NCBI RefSeq assembly: GCF_040373385.1
Contig: NZ_JBDXXH010000005.1
Coordinates: 62,001 to 126,000 of the forward strand
Reading direction: 5' to 3'
Length of the DNA stretch: 64,000 bases
Source of the DNA: Nitratidesulfovibrio sp.
GTDB taxonomy: Bacteria > Desulfobacterota > Desulfovibrionia > Desulfovibrionales > Desulfovibrionaceae
In this document: positions 30,717 to 40,689 of the stretch, one piece after another
Numbering within the stretch: position 1 is the first letter of the stretch
Layout: every line of letters starts with the position of its first letter
Notes under the pieces: model-generated
The model's database searches: none
What the model saw: only the letters and a program-made list of their open reading frames with translations
What the model was told of the DNA's origin: nothing
Translations under genes and position numbers: made by a program

Positions 30717-31559
30717 TTACACGGAAAGATGTTGGGCCGTGAGATACTTTTTGGCGAACGCGAGCTTCAGTTGCTGTTTCTGGACAATGGAGATGTCGAG
30801 TTCCTTCAGCAGTTCGGCCATGGCAAGAAATTCATGCTGCCGGACGAATACCGAGGGGTCGTCCACGTCTATCTTCAGTTTGCACGATTCCTTGAACCGA
30901 CGGATGCGTTCCTTGGCGTTTTCCTTCGGCCTGGGGTTTCTGCGGACGTACATGCTTTCCGGAGTGTGCCGGAAGGTGCCGTGCAACAGAATGCTGCCCA
31001 GAAAGAACAGGTCGGAGGGGTTGTGCGGTTCGTGCTTCATGGCCGCCAGGGCAAGATCGCGGCGGATCAGCCCGTATACCATGGAACCGTCCGTCAGGTG
31101 CTGGGCCAGCGTCAGAAGCCGGTCCAGGCCGTTGGCAGAGGTCAGGCCGCGCTTGTCGGGGAAGGAGTAGCGGGACTTGACGGTGCCGTCGTCGAGAAAG
31201 TGCACCGCATCGGTGTAGGCAAGAACCACGTCGTCGGATTGTTCGAAGCAGGCGTGCAGGTGCGCCAGGTGACCTTCGGGCAGCAGGTCGTGCGCGCCAA
31301 GCCACATGAACAGGTCTTCCGTCGCATTGTCGATGCACGTCATGAAATTGTACCGTGCCCCCTTGTTCTCGGGGGTGGTGAACAGCTTCACGTTGGCGTG
31401 CGCCTGTGCGAACTCGCGGCATATTTCCGTCGAACCGTCCGTGGAACCGTTGTCGGAAACGATGATCTCGCTGGCGCCCTGCGCCAGGGCGCTGCCCAGC
31501 GTGTGCCTGATGTAGTTCGCCTCGTTGTAGACCGGAATGCCGATTGTCGCGTGTATCAT
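30717..31559 (-). CDS. Glycosyltransferase family 2
   Basis: A 280-residue GT-A fold transferase. The start is IGIPVYNEANYIRHTLGSAL ... IIVSDNGSTDGSTEI, the nucleotide-sugar-binding half, and the metal-binding region appears as WLGAHDLLPEGHL. It has no membrane helix. It is the first gene of the second half of the cluster, after a 342-bp gap that may carry a promoter; its own ribosome site is weak. Confidence 0.9.
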   Translation of the reverse strand: MIHATIGIPVYNEANYIRHTLGSALAQGASEIIVSDNGSTDGSTEICREFAQAHANVKLFTTPENKGARYNFMTCIDNATEDLFMWLGAHDLLPEGHLAHLHACFEQSDDVVLAYTDAVHFLDDGTVKSRYSFPDKRGLTSANGLDRLLTLAQHLTDGSMVYGLIRRDLALAAMKHEPHNPSDLFFLGSILLHGTFRHTPESMYVRRNPRPKENAKERIRRFKESCKLKIDVDDPSVFVRQHEFLAMAELLKELDISIVQKQQLKLAFAKKYLTAQHLSV

Positions 31560-31901
31560 GTGCGTACCATGCGGTGGCGGAATGTCGGGACCTGGTTTCC
31601 ACGTCCCGGAGCGTGGCGTGGGTGATGCGCGCCCAGTGGTTGTGGCTCGGCGGAATCAGAAGGCCGTCTGCCCTGGGGTGCCTATGTGAGGGTGTGTAAA
31701 GCAAGTTTCGTTCCACATTGAAGGGTGGCGCGTGGCCATCCAACATGCCGTGATGCATGAACTACCGGAACGGAAAGCGGGCGGATCATTGTGACGGGCA
31801 GCAAACGGGGCGGCGCGGGAAGCGCGGCAGGACGGGAAAATCTTGCTTGCGTCAGAATTTGGACATGCGCGGGTCACGGGAGATGCCCCGCAGTTTCGGC
31901 C
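31560..31901 (-). other. 342-bp gap inside the glycan cluster
   Basis: No gene recognised. It interrupts an otherwise tightly packed series, so a promoter for the GT2-to-nucleotidyltransferase block is likely. A weak candidate on the minus strand is TTGCTT near 31700. The composition is less GC-rich around 31680-31720 and 31840-31860. Confidence 0.4.
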
Positions 31902-33074
31902 CTACCCCTTTCGCGCATCGAACACGCCGATGTAGTGGGGGCCGCGCCCCCCGCGCGAACAGGCGTCGATGTAGGCGCACGACGCGGCAATGGTAGCGTC
32001 GAACAGGGGGACCAGTTCCGGCATGCGGCACACCTCGCCGATGTAGGCGCGGGTGGTGTCGTGGAAGAACGTGGGCGGCAGGGGCGATTCGCCGTGCAGG
32101 TATTTCAGCGAGGCCAGGGTGGTGTTGGCGTAGACCGTGGTGTCGAAGCCGTGCGCCCGGCAGCGCGCGGCGATTTCCACGGGGTGGAACAGGTGCTTGT
32201 CTTCCGCCGTGCTCTTGTCGATGTCCTGTCGGCAGTAGAATTCCACCATGCGCCGGAACAGGTCCACAAGTTCCAGTTGGCGCGGTGTCACCTCCACCCC
32301 GCGCGCGGCGGCCAGTTCCGGCATCTGGGCCACCAGCACGCCCATCAGCAGCAGGGCCTCGCGGCAGGGTTCCTCGAACACCAGGTGCCCACCCGGGCGC
32401 AGTACGCGCGCCGCCTGGGCCAGAAAGGCGTCCACGTCGGCCACGTGATGCAGGGTGGCGCGCATGGCGATGCACGACAGGCTGGCATCGGGGATTTCCT
32501 GCATGGCGTCGCCGGACAGGATGCCCAGCCGGACGGCGCCGGGACCGAACGTGTCGGGGCCGAACGTGTCGGGACCGGGCATGTCGGGGCAGCCCATGCG
32601 GGGGGCGGCATGGACGCTTTCGTCCGCCTGCCACGCCACGCCGTGGGCATGCAGCCGATCTCCCAGAATGCGCAGGAACCCCGGCGAGGTATCGGTCAGC
32701 AGCAGCAGCGGAAAGGGATTGTCCACCGCAAGGCCAAGGCTCAGGTAGCCGAAGCCGCAGCCTATCTCCAGCGCCGGGGCGGACATGTCCGCGCCCGTGG
32801 CCCGCAGCAGGGCCGCCAGCCCCTGCCCGGCGTCCAGCGGGGCGGGGTCTTCGCCGTGGTGGGCGGTGTAGGCGGACTCGTCGTGGAAGAACGGGCGGGC
32901 ATCGCCCAGCAGCAGCACGCCGTCCTGGGTGCGTTGGCCAGCCAGCCATTCACGGAAGGGACGGGCGGCGTCGGCTGACGCATCAGGAAATGCATCAGCG
33001 GGGGCGGCGGGGGATTCGGCGGAGCGGGCGTCGCTCGTCATGGTGTCGTTCCGGGGGCTGCAATGCCGTGTCAT
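31902..33074 (-). CDS. SAM-dependent methyltransferase
   Basis: A 390-residue class I methyltransferase. The SAM motif I is ALEIGCGFGYLSLGLA, followed by the acidic strand LLLTDTSPGFL, LHHVADVDAFLAQAARVLRPGGHLVF (motifs post-I and III) and a C-terminal helical region. A short linker PDMPGPDTFGPDTFGPG is a coding tandem repeat. The start at 33074 has AGGAG upstream; an alternative ATG is at 33041. The first about 45 residues are Ala/Pro-rich and probably unstructured. The methyl acceptor is unknown. Confidence 0.83.
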   Translation of the reverse strand: MTRHCSPRNDTMTSDARSAESPAAPADAFPDASADAARPFREWLAGQRTQDGVLLLGDARPFFHDESAYTAHHGEDPAPLDAGQGLAALLRATGADMSAPALEIGCGFGYLSLGLAVDNPFPLLLLTDTSPGFLRILGDRLHAHGVAWQADESVHAAPRMGCPDMPGPDTFGPDTFGPGAVRLGILSGDAMQEIPDASLSCIAMRATLHHVADVDAFLAQAARVLRPGGHLVFEEPCREALLLMGVLVAQMPELAAARGVEVTPRQLELVDLFRRMVEFYCRQDIDKSTAEDKHLFHPVEIAARCRAHGFDTTVYANTTLASLKYLHGESPLPPTFFHDTTRAYIGEVCRMPELVPLFDATIAASCAYIDACSRGGRGPHYIGVFDARKG

Positions 33075-33134
33075 GCGGGCATCTCCTGCGCGCGGGGTGT
33101 GCGGAAGGGGTGAAAGGCCGGGATGCGGGGTGCT

Positions 33135-34637
33135 TCAGGCATGCCCGCGTTCCAGAACGTCGGCGCAGCGGGCCAGTGCCGGATCGGGATGGATGGCCGC
33201 CAGCGCGCGCAGCCGGGCCAGCGCGTCCGGGTCCGCTGGCAGGGCGCGGGCCTCTGGCCTGTGCAGGGCGGCCAGTTCCACGGGCAACCTGCGCTGGTCG
33301 GCGGGCAGGAAGAATGCGTCCGGCGCGGCGGCCAGGATGCGCACCACCCAATCCGGGGCGTTGCGCAGGATGGCGCGCACCTTCTGCACGAATTGCAGTT
33401 CCTGCGCCACGGGCAGGGGGCAGCGGTCGCATACCGTGCCCGCCGTGCCGCCGGTGCCGGAAGGATTCTTGCTCCCGCCGTCCGGTGCGCCGTCTCGGGT
33501 GTCCCCTCCGCACGCCGCAAAGGCCGCGCGCGAGCGGAGAAAGGCCGGGGCGTTCCATGCCGCGCTAAAATCGGGGTGCGCATCCAGCCGGGTGAAATCG
33601 TCGTCGGCATCGGTGGCCACGCAGCACGGGCCGAACGCGCCGTCCGGATAGATCATGCCGCTGTAGTACAGCCAGTCGCAGCGGCGGTGGGTACTGCCCT
33701 TTCCGTCGATTCCGCCCGTTCTCTCCACTCCGCCAACCGGGTCCGTTCCCGTGCCCGCCGCCGTATCCACCGGGGTGGGCGCGGGCGGCATGCCGTCGGC
33801 CACTAGCCGTTGCACCAGCGTCTCGCGGCGGGCCAGCCCCGCCTCGTACGCCGGGCCGGAAATGGGCCGCTCCGGCATGGGGGCGGTCATGGGGTGCACT
33901 CCCTGCTCGCCGGGGTCGCCGGGCGGCAGGGCGTAGCCGGGAAAGAATTCCAGCAGGTCCAGCCCCATGTCCTCGGCCATGGCGCGGGCCGCGTCCACCT
34001 CGTGCTGGTTGTGGGCGAACAGCAGAAAGCGCCATTCCAGCAGGGGAAATTGCAGCCCCATTTCCCGCTTGCGCCGGGCCAGTGCCGCAAGGTTGTCCAT
34101 GACCAGCGCGAAGTCGCCCCCGCGCCGATATTGGGCATAGGTGGCCGCGCTGGCCCCGTCCACGGATGCGCTGAGCATGCCGAGGCCGGAGCGCAGCAGG
34201 GCCTCTTGCCGGGCCGGTGTCAGGGGCACGCTGAGGTTGGTGGACACCACGGTGAAGGCCTCTTCCCCGGCGGTGCGGGCCAGGTGTTCGTGCAGGCGCG
34301 GGTGCAGCAGCGGTTCTCCGGCGCTGAAGTACCAGGCCAGGAACAGGTCCGGGGCCACGTCCGCAGCCAGCCGCTCGTGCAGGGCCGCATCCATCAGGGA
34401 TGGCTTGCGGCGGATGGTGCCATTGCCCACGGCGCAATACGGGCAGTGCAGCTGGCACAGGGTGGCGCAGTCCACGGTGAGGTCGAAGGGGTGGTGCGTT
34501 ACCTGCGCGGCCCCGGCGCGGCGGGCGCGCAGGGCCAGCAGGAAGTTGGCGTACTTGCGCGTTTCACGCCGGGGGTCGCGCACGCGGGGCAGGATGTGCG
34601 GCAGGGCCAGGTCACCCACGGCGGGCCTCCCCGGCAT
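33135..34637 (-). CDS. Radical SAM protein with SPASM-like C-terminus
   Basis: A 500-residue radical SAM enzyme. The [4Fe-4S] motif is C61-x3-C65-x2-C68 (CQLHCPYC), with AWYFSAGEPLLHPRLHEHL (GGEP-like) and LSASVDGASAATYAQYR. A C-terminal cysteine cluster, CDWLYYSGMIYPDGAFGPCC then CDRCPL, fits a SPASM/twitch auxiliary cluster. Such proteins modify peptides or small molecules; in glycan clusters their roles are little known. ATG at 34637 overlaps the GT2 gene end by 26 bases; a GTG at 34619 is an alternative start. It lies between a GT2 and a methyltransferase. Confidence 0.85.
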   Translation of the reverse strand: MPGRPAVGDLALPHILPRVRDPRRETRKYANFLLALRARRAGAAQVTHHPFDLTVDCATLCQLHCPYCAVGNGTIRRKPSLMDAALHERLAADVAPDLFLAWYFSAGEPLLHPRLHEHLARTAGEEAFTVVSTNLSVPLTPARQEALLRSGLGMLSASVDGASAATYAQYRRGGDFALVMDNLAALARRKREMGLQFPLLEWRFLLFAHNQHEVDAARAMAEDMGLDLLEFFPGYALPPGDPGEQGVHPMTAPMPERPISGPAYEAGLARRETLVQRLVADGMPPAPTPVDTAAGTGTDPVGGVERTGGIDGKGSTHRRCDWLYYSGMIYPDGAFGPCCVATDADDDFTRLDAHPDFSAAWNAPAFLRSRAAFAACGGDTRDGAPDGGSKNPSGTGGTAGTVCDRCPLPVAQELQFVQKVRAILRNAPDWVVRILAAAPDAFFLPADQRRLPVELAALHRPEARALPADPDALARLRALAAIHPDPALARCADVLERGHA

Positions 34638-35622
34638 CGCGCGCTGTGGCGCCGTTTCCTCCGGCGAAATAGCTGCGCTCCTCGTCGGTAAGCACCACGC
34701 GTTCGGCCACCGGAGGCGGGCCATCGGCGACCGGCATGCCGTCCGGGGCGCCCGTGCTCACCATTTCCTCGCGCCAGACGCCGGGCCGCGCCGGTTCCCG
34801 CTCGCGCGCCATCAGCACCAGCCGCTTGGAATGTTCCAGCAGCCGGGCAAAGCGCCCCGGCGCGTGCAGGCCGTTTTCGCGCCCGTCATGGCTGCGGACG
34901 GAATACAGGGTTTGCGGCACGTGGACGAAGCGCGCCCCGCCCAGGGCAAAGCGCAGGAAGCATTCGTGGTCGTCGGCGTCGGCGGTTTCGTCAAAGGGGC
35001 CGAAGCGGTCATGCAGGGCGCGGCGGTACAGTTTGGCTACCCCGCACAGGTACCAGTTGCGGAACGAGGCATCGAAGGAATGCTCCGGCAGGCGGAATTC
35101 GCGCAGGATGCGCAGGTCGTCGTCCACCACGAACATGTCGGCGTAAGCGAAGTCGGCCACGTCATCCAGCAGTGGCCGGGCCAGTGTGGAAAACAGTTGC
35201 GGGTGGCAGATGTCGTCCGCCGGGACGAAGGTGCAGTAGTCGCCCGTGCAGTGGGCCAGGCCCCGGTTGTAGTTGGCCGTGGAGCCGCCGTTGGCCTCGG
35301 CCCGCAGGAACACGATGCGGCGGCCCGTGCGTGCGTAGCGGGGGTGCACGGCGCGCTCGATGACGTCCGCCGCAGCGTCGTAGCGGCAGGCGTACGAAGC
35401 GGTGGCCCCGGCCACGTCACGCAGGAAGCGCCGGATCACCGCCACGGAATCGTCGGTGGAGGCGTCGTCGGTGATGACGATTTCCAGGTTGGGGTAGTCC
35501 TGGAACATCAGCGCATCGAGGCAGGCCCCGATGTACCGGCCATGGTTGTAGCTGGGCACCACCACCGAGATCAGTGGATGGCCGGAGCGCGCGGCGGCGC
35601 GGGGGTGTTGGTCCGTGCTCAT
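34612..35622 (-). CDS. Glycosyltransferase family 2
   Basis: A 336-residue transferase with the N-terminal GT-A signature ISVVVPSYNHGRYIGACLDALMFQDYPNLEI split over ITDDASTDDS, then the acidic metal motif VPADDI and the acceptor-side segment ADDHECFLRFALGGA. An ALA-rich tail holds no recognised domain. The start at 35622 has GGAG upstream and overlaps the stop of the giant multidomain gene (ATGA). Confidence 0.92.
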   Translation of the reverse strand: MSTDQHPRAAARSGHPLISVVVPSYNHGRYIGACLDALMFQDYPNLEIVITDDASTDDSVAVIRRFLRDVAGATASYACRYDAAADVIERAVHPRYARTGRRIVFLRAEANGGSTANYNRGLAHCTGDYCTFVPADDICHPQLFSTLARPLLDDVADFAYADMFVVDDDLRILREFRLPEHSFDASFRNWYLCGVAKLYRRALHDRFGPFDETADADDHECFLRFALGGARFVHVPQTLYSVRSHDGRENGLHAPGRFARLLEHSKRLVLMAREREPARPGVWREEMVSTGAPDGMPVADGPPPVAERVVLTDEERSYFAGGNGATARDAGEARRG

Positions 35623-38600
35623 GGGTGCTCCGTTGCGGGCGTTGCCGCGTCGTTCCCGGTGTTCCCCCCGGTGTGTTCGGCCCCCGGGATTCCGTAGTAA
35701 CTGGCCCGGAACGGCGCGGGGTAGTCACCGGCGTTCAGGATGGCCTGCGCCAGCCCCGGCGGTGGCGAAACGGGCGTGCAGGCCAGCAGGGCGGCGTTGA
35801 TGGCCGCCGGGTCGCGCAGCAGGTCCACCGGCAGGCGCAGGCCGTAATCCCACGCGGCCATGCGTTCGGCGGGGGCGCCCAGGTCGAAGGCGACGGGATA
35901 CAGCCCGGCCAGCACCGCCTCGGACAGGGTGTAGGAATACGTTTCCGGCCACACGGCGGGCAGGAAGGCCAGGTGGTAGCCGCCGTGGCCGTTTCCCGGC
36001 GTCGCGTTCGCCCTGCTTCCGTCCGCCCTGCTTCCGTCTGCCGAACCGAGCAGGTCGGGCAATTCTTTTTCGTCATAGCGGCCCGTGACGGTCACCCCAA
36101 GCTGGCGCAATGTTTCGTCGCGGTCGGTGTAGCCCACCACGGTGAAGTGCAGGGGCAGCCCCGCCTCGCGGGCGTGGCGGGCGCAGGCTTCCAGCACGTG
36201 CGATCCCTTGTGCGGGCCGATGGCCCCGATCACCGCCACCCGCAACACGTCGTCGGACTTGCGGGGCGCGGCGGCGGGGGCGTCCCCGTGCCGGGCCATG
36301 CCCGCACGGGCGAGGGGTGACGTTTCCGGGTGGGGCCGCACGGTGATGCGCGCCGCGCAGCCGGGAAAGTGGCTGGCCAGCCGCCGCGCCGTGTCGTTGC
36401 TGGGCGTGAAGACCCTGCGCGCGCCCTCCAGCAGCGTTGCCCATGCCGCGCGCCAGCGCACGATGTCCGTGTTGCCGAGCTGGGGCGTTTCCGCCGCGAT
36501 GCATGCCCCGCAGCGCCACGGCGCGCCGTGCGCCCTCCCTTCGTCCCCGTCCAGCGCCGTGGGGCAGGGGTAGCCGTCCGGTCCGATGCAGGTGATGCGC
36601 GGGCATAGGGCGGACAGGTCGTGTGCGGTGACGTCGCAGGGAATTTCCAGCAGCCGGGCCACAAGGGGCAGCAGTTCCGGCGCGGCATGGGGGTAGCCCG
36701 CCAGGTTGTGCACGTGGATGTGGGTCACGCGCAGTTCGGCCAGCACTTCCAGCAGCGCGCCGAAGTCGGGTGGCAGGTCGAAGGCCAGATTGGGCAGGTG
36801 CAGGGGACCGGTCCCGCAGGCGGGACCAGCGCCGCAGGCAGGACCAGCATCGCAGATAGGGGCGGACCCGCAGGCGGGCAGGTTCAGGGTCCACACGCAT
36901 CCCGCGTCGTTGGAGCGCGGACGCAGCACCAGCGCGGGCGTGCCTTCCGCCGCCAGCCGGGCGCACAGGTCCCGCACGTGGCGTTCGGTGCCGCCGCCCC
37001 AGTTGTGGGTGACCATCAGCACCGGACGGGCCGCATCGGTGCCCGGCGTGTGCGCCGTACTGTGGTCAGACGCGTGCGTCGTGCCGGGAAAGCGCCGCGC
37101 CAGTTCGCCGCGCAGCCGGGCCAGGTCCAGCGCCCGGCGGGCCGGGCGGGCCGGGTCCGCCGCGCAGTGGGCGGCCACGGTGCGCAGATAATCGGGGTAC
37201 ATCCGCTGGATGGTCGCGAAGGCGGCTTCCTTGAGCGGGGCGGCACCCTCGCCGAAGGACATCTCGCCCGCGTGGCGCACGAAGACGTCGGCGGCCAGCA
37301 GATGGCGCCAGCCCAGCGCGGCGGCGCGCATGCAGAAGTCGTTTTCCTCGCCGTAGCCCCGGCCAAAGGTGGCCTCGTCGAAGGGGCCGGTTTCCGACAG
37401 GCAGGCCCGGCGGATCAGCATGCAGAAGCCCACCGCCGTGGGAATGTCCACGGCCACCCCGGCGTTGACCGTGGCGGCCAGCGCGTCCAGCCTGGCGCTG
37501 CCCAGTTCCAGCCCGGCGCGGTTGTCGCGCTCGGTCACCGGGTAGCTGCAAATGGTGGCGTTGTTGGACAGCGGGGTGACGCTGCCCGCGTCGGGCCGGG
37601 CGGACAGGTGCGCGGCCATGCGCCCCAGCCAACCGGGAAAGACCAGGGTGTCGGAGTTCAGCAGCACCACGTCGCGCTCGGGGTGCAGCACCATGCCCGC
37701 GTTGACCGAGGCCACGAAGCCCCGGTTGGCCGGGTGCTCCAGCAGTTCCATCAGCCCAAGCCCGGCCAGGCGGCGCAGGGCTGCCGCCAACTCCGGTTCC
37801 GGGCTGGCGTCGTTGACCACCACCACGTGGGCGCGGGGGGCGGCGGCGTCTGCCGGTTCAAGGTCCGCGCGCAGTATGGAGTGCAGGCAGGCCAGGGTCT
37901 GGTCTGTTCCCGCGTACACCGGCACGATGACGTCGATGACCGGGCGCTGCGGCGCGCCGTCTGGTACATCGGACAACGCGGCCCGGCGTGCGGCCAGTTC
38001 GGTCCATGCGGTTCCATCTGCAATGGCGGGCGGCGCGGGCCACGGCTCGCGGGTGTCCGGCTCGATGATGGATGGCCGTTCCGGGGCGGTGGCGTCCAGC
38101 GCGGCCAGCAGGCGGGCGCGGGCGTCTTCCGTGACTGACGGAGCTGTCGGGGCTGTCGGGGCAGTCGCCGTTGTGCCCTCCATCCCCGCCGTCCCGGCCA
38201 GCAGGGCTTCTGCCGCGCTGGTCGCCGTGCGCAGGGTGGTGATGCGCCCGTGCTGGCGACCGGAGCGGGCATTGGCCGCCACGCAGTGTTCCTCGGCCCG
38301 CTTGCGGCGCAGGTCGGACAGGGCCAGGTCCAGCCGCGTGGCAGCGGGGATGCGTTCTTCCGGCTGGCCGTAGGCGCGGGTTTCCAACAGGGCGCGGGCG
38401 AGATGGGCGGGGTCGCGGATTTCCGTGCCGCAGGGCGCGGGCAGGCTGCCGTCTTCCAACCGCTCGCGCGGGATGCACAGCAGCGCGCCTTCTTCCGCCG
38501 CGCCGAACACGTTGCGGCTGGCCCCCCGGAAATTGGCCGGGTTGAAGGCGGGCAGGCGCAGGTGGAACACCGCGTAGCCCCAGGCCAGCGCCTGACGCGC

Positions 38601-40550
38601 GCAGGGCCAGGCCCGCGAAAAGCCGGGGCATTCCAGATGCAGCACCGGGCGGCAGGCCCGGATGGTGTCCGCCGCCCCGCGCAGGATGGCGGCCTCGTCC
38701 CCTTCGGCGTCAACTTTGATGAGATCCAGCCGTCCGCCGGTACCCGGCCTTTCCGGGGGGGGCAGATGCAGCCCCAGTCCGTCGATGGTCAGCAGGGGGA
38801 TTTCGTCCGTGGTGCGGGCCGGGTCCTGCGGCGCGCCGTCCGCAGCCAGCAGGCGCACCGCGCCCAGATTCTGTCCTTCCGGCGCGGCAATGCGCGGCAC
38901 CCGCGCCGTGCCCGTGTGGCCTGCCGCCCCGGCCCGTACCGGCGTGACCACGTCCGCAAGGCCGTTCACGTCCACGGTGCGTTGCAGCAAGGCGAACACC
39001 TCTGCCTGCGGTTCCAGCGCGGTGACATGCCCGCCTGACCCGCTGCCCCCGACCATGCGGGCAAAGGCCACGGCGTGGGTGCCCACGTTGGAGCCAATAT
39101 CCAGCACCCGCCCTCCCGCTGGCACGTAGGGGGCCAGCGCGTCCAGTTCCGCCTGCGCCCACTCGCCGTAGATGGCCAGGGCCATGCCCACCGGGCCGTC
39201 GAAGTCGAAATGATGGATGATGCCCTGGCGGCAGGGGGTGGCCATGACGTGATCTTCGAGGTGCGGGGGCAGGTCGCCGGTCAGGACAGTTGCTGCCGGG
39301 GCGGCGCTGGTGGCCACGTCGGCTCCCACCGCAGCCATGCCCCGGCCTTTGGCCCGCTCGTCCCCGCCTTCCCCACCATCCGCCGCGTCGTCGTACAGGA
39401 ACAGTTCCAGCGGCCCCACGGTGAACAGGTCGCCCTCCCGCTCCGAAGGGTCGAACCGGACGGAGCGCAGCACCGTCTCGCCGCGCATGGCCGTTTCCAC
39501 GTCGGCGCGGGTGAAGCCGTTCATGTGCGGCACGGAATGCAGGGTGCGGTCGGCGTACACGGCCCCGCTTTCCTCCAGCCGGAAATAGGCCTTGGCGAAG
39601 TTGTGCTCGCGGAATTCGGAGAGGTTGGCCGAGCGCACGTTGACCATGGCGATGCGCCCCACGGCCACGTCCGGCAGGCGGTAGGTGATGCCGGGGTCGC
39701 CGGTGGTGGCGCGGAACACTGGCTGGATGGCGTCCAGGTGTTCACGGTCCGGGCCGCCGTCGAGCCCGGCAGGCAGCGCGGTATCCGGGGCGCCGCCCGC
39801 CACGGGTACGGCGTTGGCGATGCGTTCCGGCCACACCAGCAGGTGGCGCAGGGGGCGCGCCTTGCGCAGTTCCGCAGCGAAGGAGATGCCCGATTCATCG
39901 CGCAGGTTGATGTTGCACAGTCTGGGATCGTCCGACGCGGCGCAGGGGGTGCGCCGCGCGGTGAACCCGCATTCCTCCGCCGCCCGGCGCAGGCTGGTGA
40001 AGTCGTGCAGCCAGCGGTGGCCGCCCATGCGCAGGCCGGTGTTCACGGCGTCCATGCCGTTGCGGCAGCGCATCACGTCGGCGAAATAGTCGCCGCTGCC
40101 CACAAGCACCGCCGGGTCGAAGCGCTGGCCGTAGGTCCACAGCTGGCCGATGTCCGGGGTGAGCAGCCGGGCCACGCCGCCTGGGCGCAGCAGCACGTTC
40201 ATGGAACACAGGATGTACAGTTGTTCGGTGAGATAGAAATGCTCGATGACGTCTTCCGCGTAGAAGGCGGCCACCTGCCCGGCAAGGCGGCGCGGCCACA
40301 CGTCCAGCAGGCGGCATTCGCGCACCCGCGCGTCGTGGGGCAGGAAGTCCAGGTTCACGAAGCCGTCCAGCACCGCGCCGCCGCAGCCCAGATGCACGTA
40401 GGCCCCCGTGGCGTCCGCGCCCTGCCAGTCGTCGTGCGCCCAGGCGAACCACGCGGCCAGCCGGGGGTTGCAGCGGGACAGACCCGCCATGTCGGGAAGG
40501 GCGAGGGCGGGGGGCGTGTCGGTCATGGTGGTGTCAGTCGGGCTGGTCAT
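35619..40550 (-). CDS. Giant multidomain methyltransferase/glycosyltransferase (about 1643 aa)
   Basis: One chain with four catalytic-type modules. (1) A class I methyltransferase-like domain near 45-250 (VHLGCGGAVLDGFVNLDFLP, LLRPGGVARLLTPD). (2) A central segment with a beta-rich sugar-binding look, then an FkbM-type methyltransferase around 440-720 (RVLDIGSNVGTHAVAFA near 481). (3) A GT2 domain from about 870 (IDVIVPVYAGTDQTLACL, LLNSDTLVFPGWLGRM). (4) A GT4-type domain from about 1173 to the end (VLMVTHNWGGGTERHVRDL; VAVIGAIGPHKGSHVLEACA). Linkers are Ala/Thr/Pro-rich with short repeats. The start at 40550 (AGGA upstream) is a choice; ATGs at 40526 and 40640 are also in frame. It probably adds and methylates several sugars in one assembly line. 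Confidence 0.85.
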   Translation of the reverse strand: MTSPTDTTMTDTPPALALPDMAGLSRCNPRLAAWFAWAHDDWQGADATGAYVHLGCGGAVLDGFVNLDFLPHDARVRECRLLDVWPRRLAGQVAAFYAEDVIEHFYLTEQLYILCSMNVLLRPGGVARLLTPDIGQLWTYGQRFDPAVLVGSGDYFADVMRCRNGMDAVNTGLRMGGHRWLHDFTSLRRAAEECGFTARRTPCAASDDPRLCNINLRDESGISFAAELRKARPLRHLLVWPERIANAVPVAGGAPDTALPAGLDGGPDREHLDAIQPVFRATTGDPGITYRLPDVAVGRIAMVNVRSANLSEFREHNFAKAYFRLEESGAVYADRTLHSVPHMNGFTRADVETAMRGETVLRSVRFDPSEREGDLFTVGPLELFLYDDAADGGEGGDERAKGRGMAAVGADVATSAAPAATVLTGDLPPHLEDHVMATPCRQGIIHHFDFDGPVGMALAIYGEWAQAELDALAPYVPAGGRVLDIGSNVGTHAVAFARMVGGSGSGGHVTALEPQAEVFALLQRTVDVNGLADVVTPVRAGAAGHTGTARVPRIAAPEGQNLGAVRLLAADGAPQDPARTTDEIPLLTIDGLGLHLPPPERPGTGGRLDLIKVDAEGDEAAILRGAADTIRACRPVLHLECPGFSRAWPCARQALAWGYAVFHLRLPAFNPANFRGASRNVFGAAEEGALLCIPRERLEDGSLPAPCGTEIRDPAHLARALLETRAYGQPEERIPAATRLDLALSDLRRKRAEEHCVAANARSGRQHGRITTLRTATSAAEALLAGTAGMEGTTATAPTAPTAPSVTEDARARLLAALDATAPERPSIIEPDTREPWPAPPAIADGTAWTELAARRAALSDVPDGAPQRPVIDVIVPVYAGTDQTLACLHSILRADLEPADAAAPRAHVVVVNDASPEPELAAALRRLAGLGLMELLEHPANRGFVASVNAGMVLHPERDVVLLNSDTLVFPGWLGRMAAHLSARPDAGSVTPLSNNATICSYPVTERDNRAGLELGSARLDALAATVNAGVAVDIPTAVGFCMLIRRACLSETGPFDEATFGRGYGEENDFCMRAAALGWRHLLAADVFVRHAGEMSFGEGAAPLKEAAFATIQRMYPDYLRTVAAHCAADPARPARRALDLARLRGELARRFPGTTHASDHSTAHTPGTDAARPVLMVTHNWGGGTERHVRDLCARLAAEGTPALVLRPRSNDAGCVWTLNLPACGSAPICDAGPACGAGPACGTGPLHLPNLAFDLPPDFGALLEVLAELRVTHIHVHNLAGYPHAAPELLPLVARLLEIPCDVTAHDLSALCPRITCIGPDGYPCPTALDGDEGRAHGAPWRCGACIAAETPQLGNTDIVRWRAAWATLLEGARRVFTPSNDTARRLASHFPGCAARITVRPHPETSPLARAGMARHGDAPAAAPRKSDDVLRVAVIGAIGPHKGSHVLEACARHAREAGLPLHFTVVGYTDRDETLRQLGVTVTGRYDEKELPDLLGSADGSRADGSRANATPGNGHGGYHLAFLPAVWPETYSYTLSEAVLAGLYPVAFDLGAPAERMAAWDYGLRLPVDLLRDPAAINAALLACTPVSPPPGLAQAILNAGDYPAPFRASYYGIPGAEHTGGNTGNDAATPATEHP

Positions 40551-40689
40551 GTGGGGCGGTGTCCTGCAGGTGCGGGCGGTTATGTGCGGCGGCGGGGTGG
40601 CGCGCGGGGTCCGGGTCCGGTCTGGTCCGGTCTGGTTCAATCGGGTTCGGTTTCGTTCGATCGGGGCCGGGCGGAGTCCGGGGCCGCGT

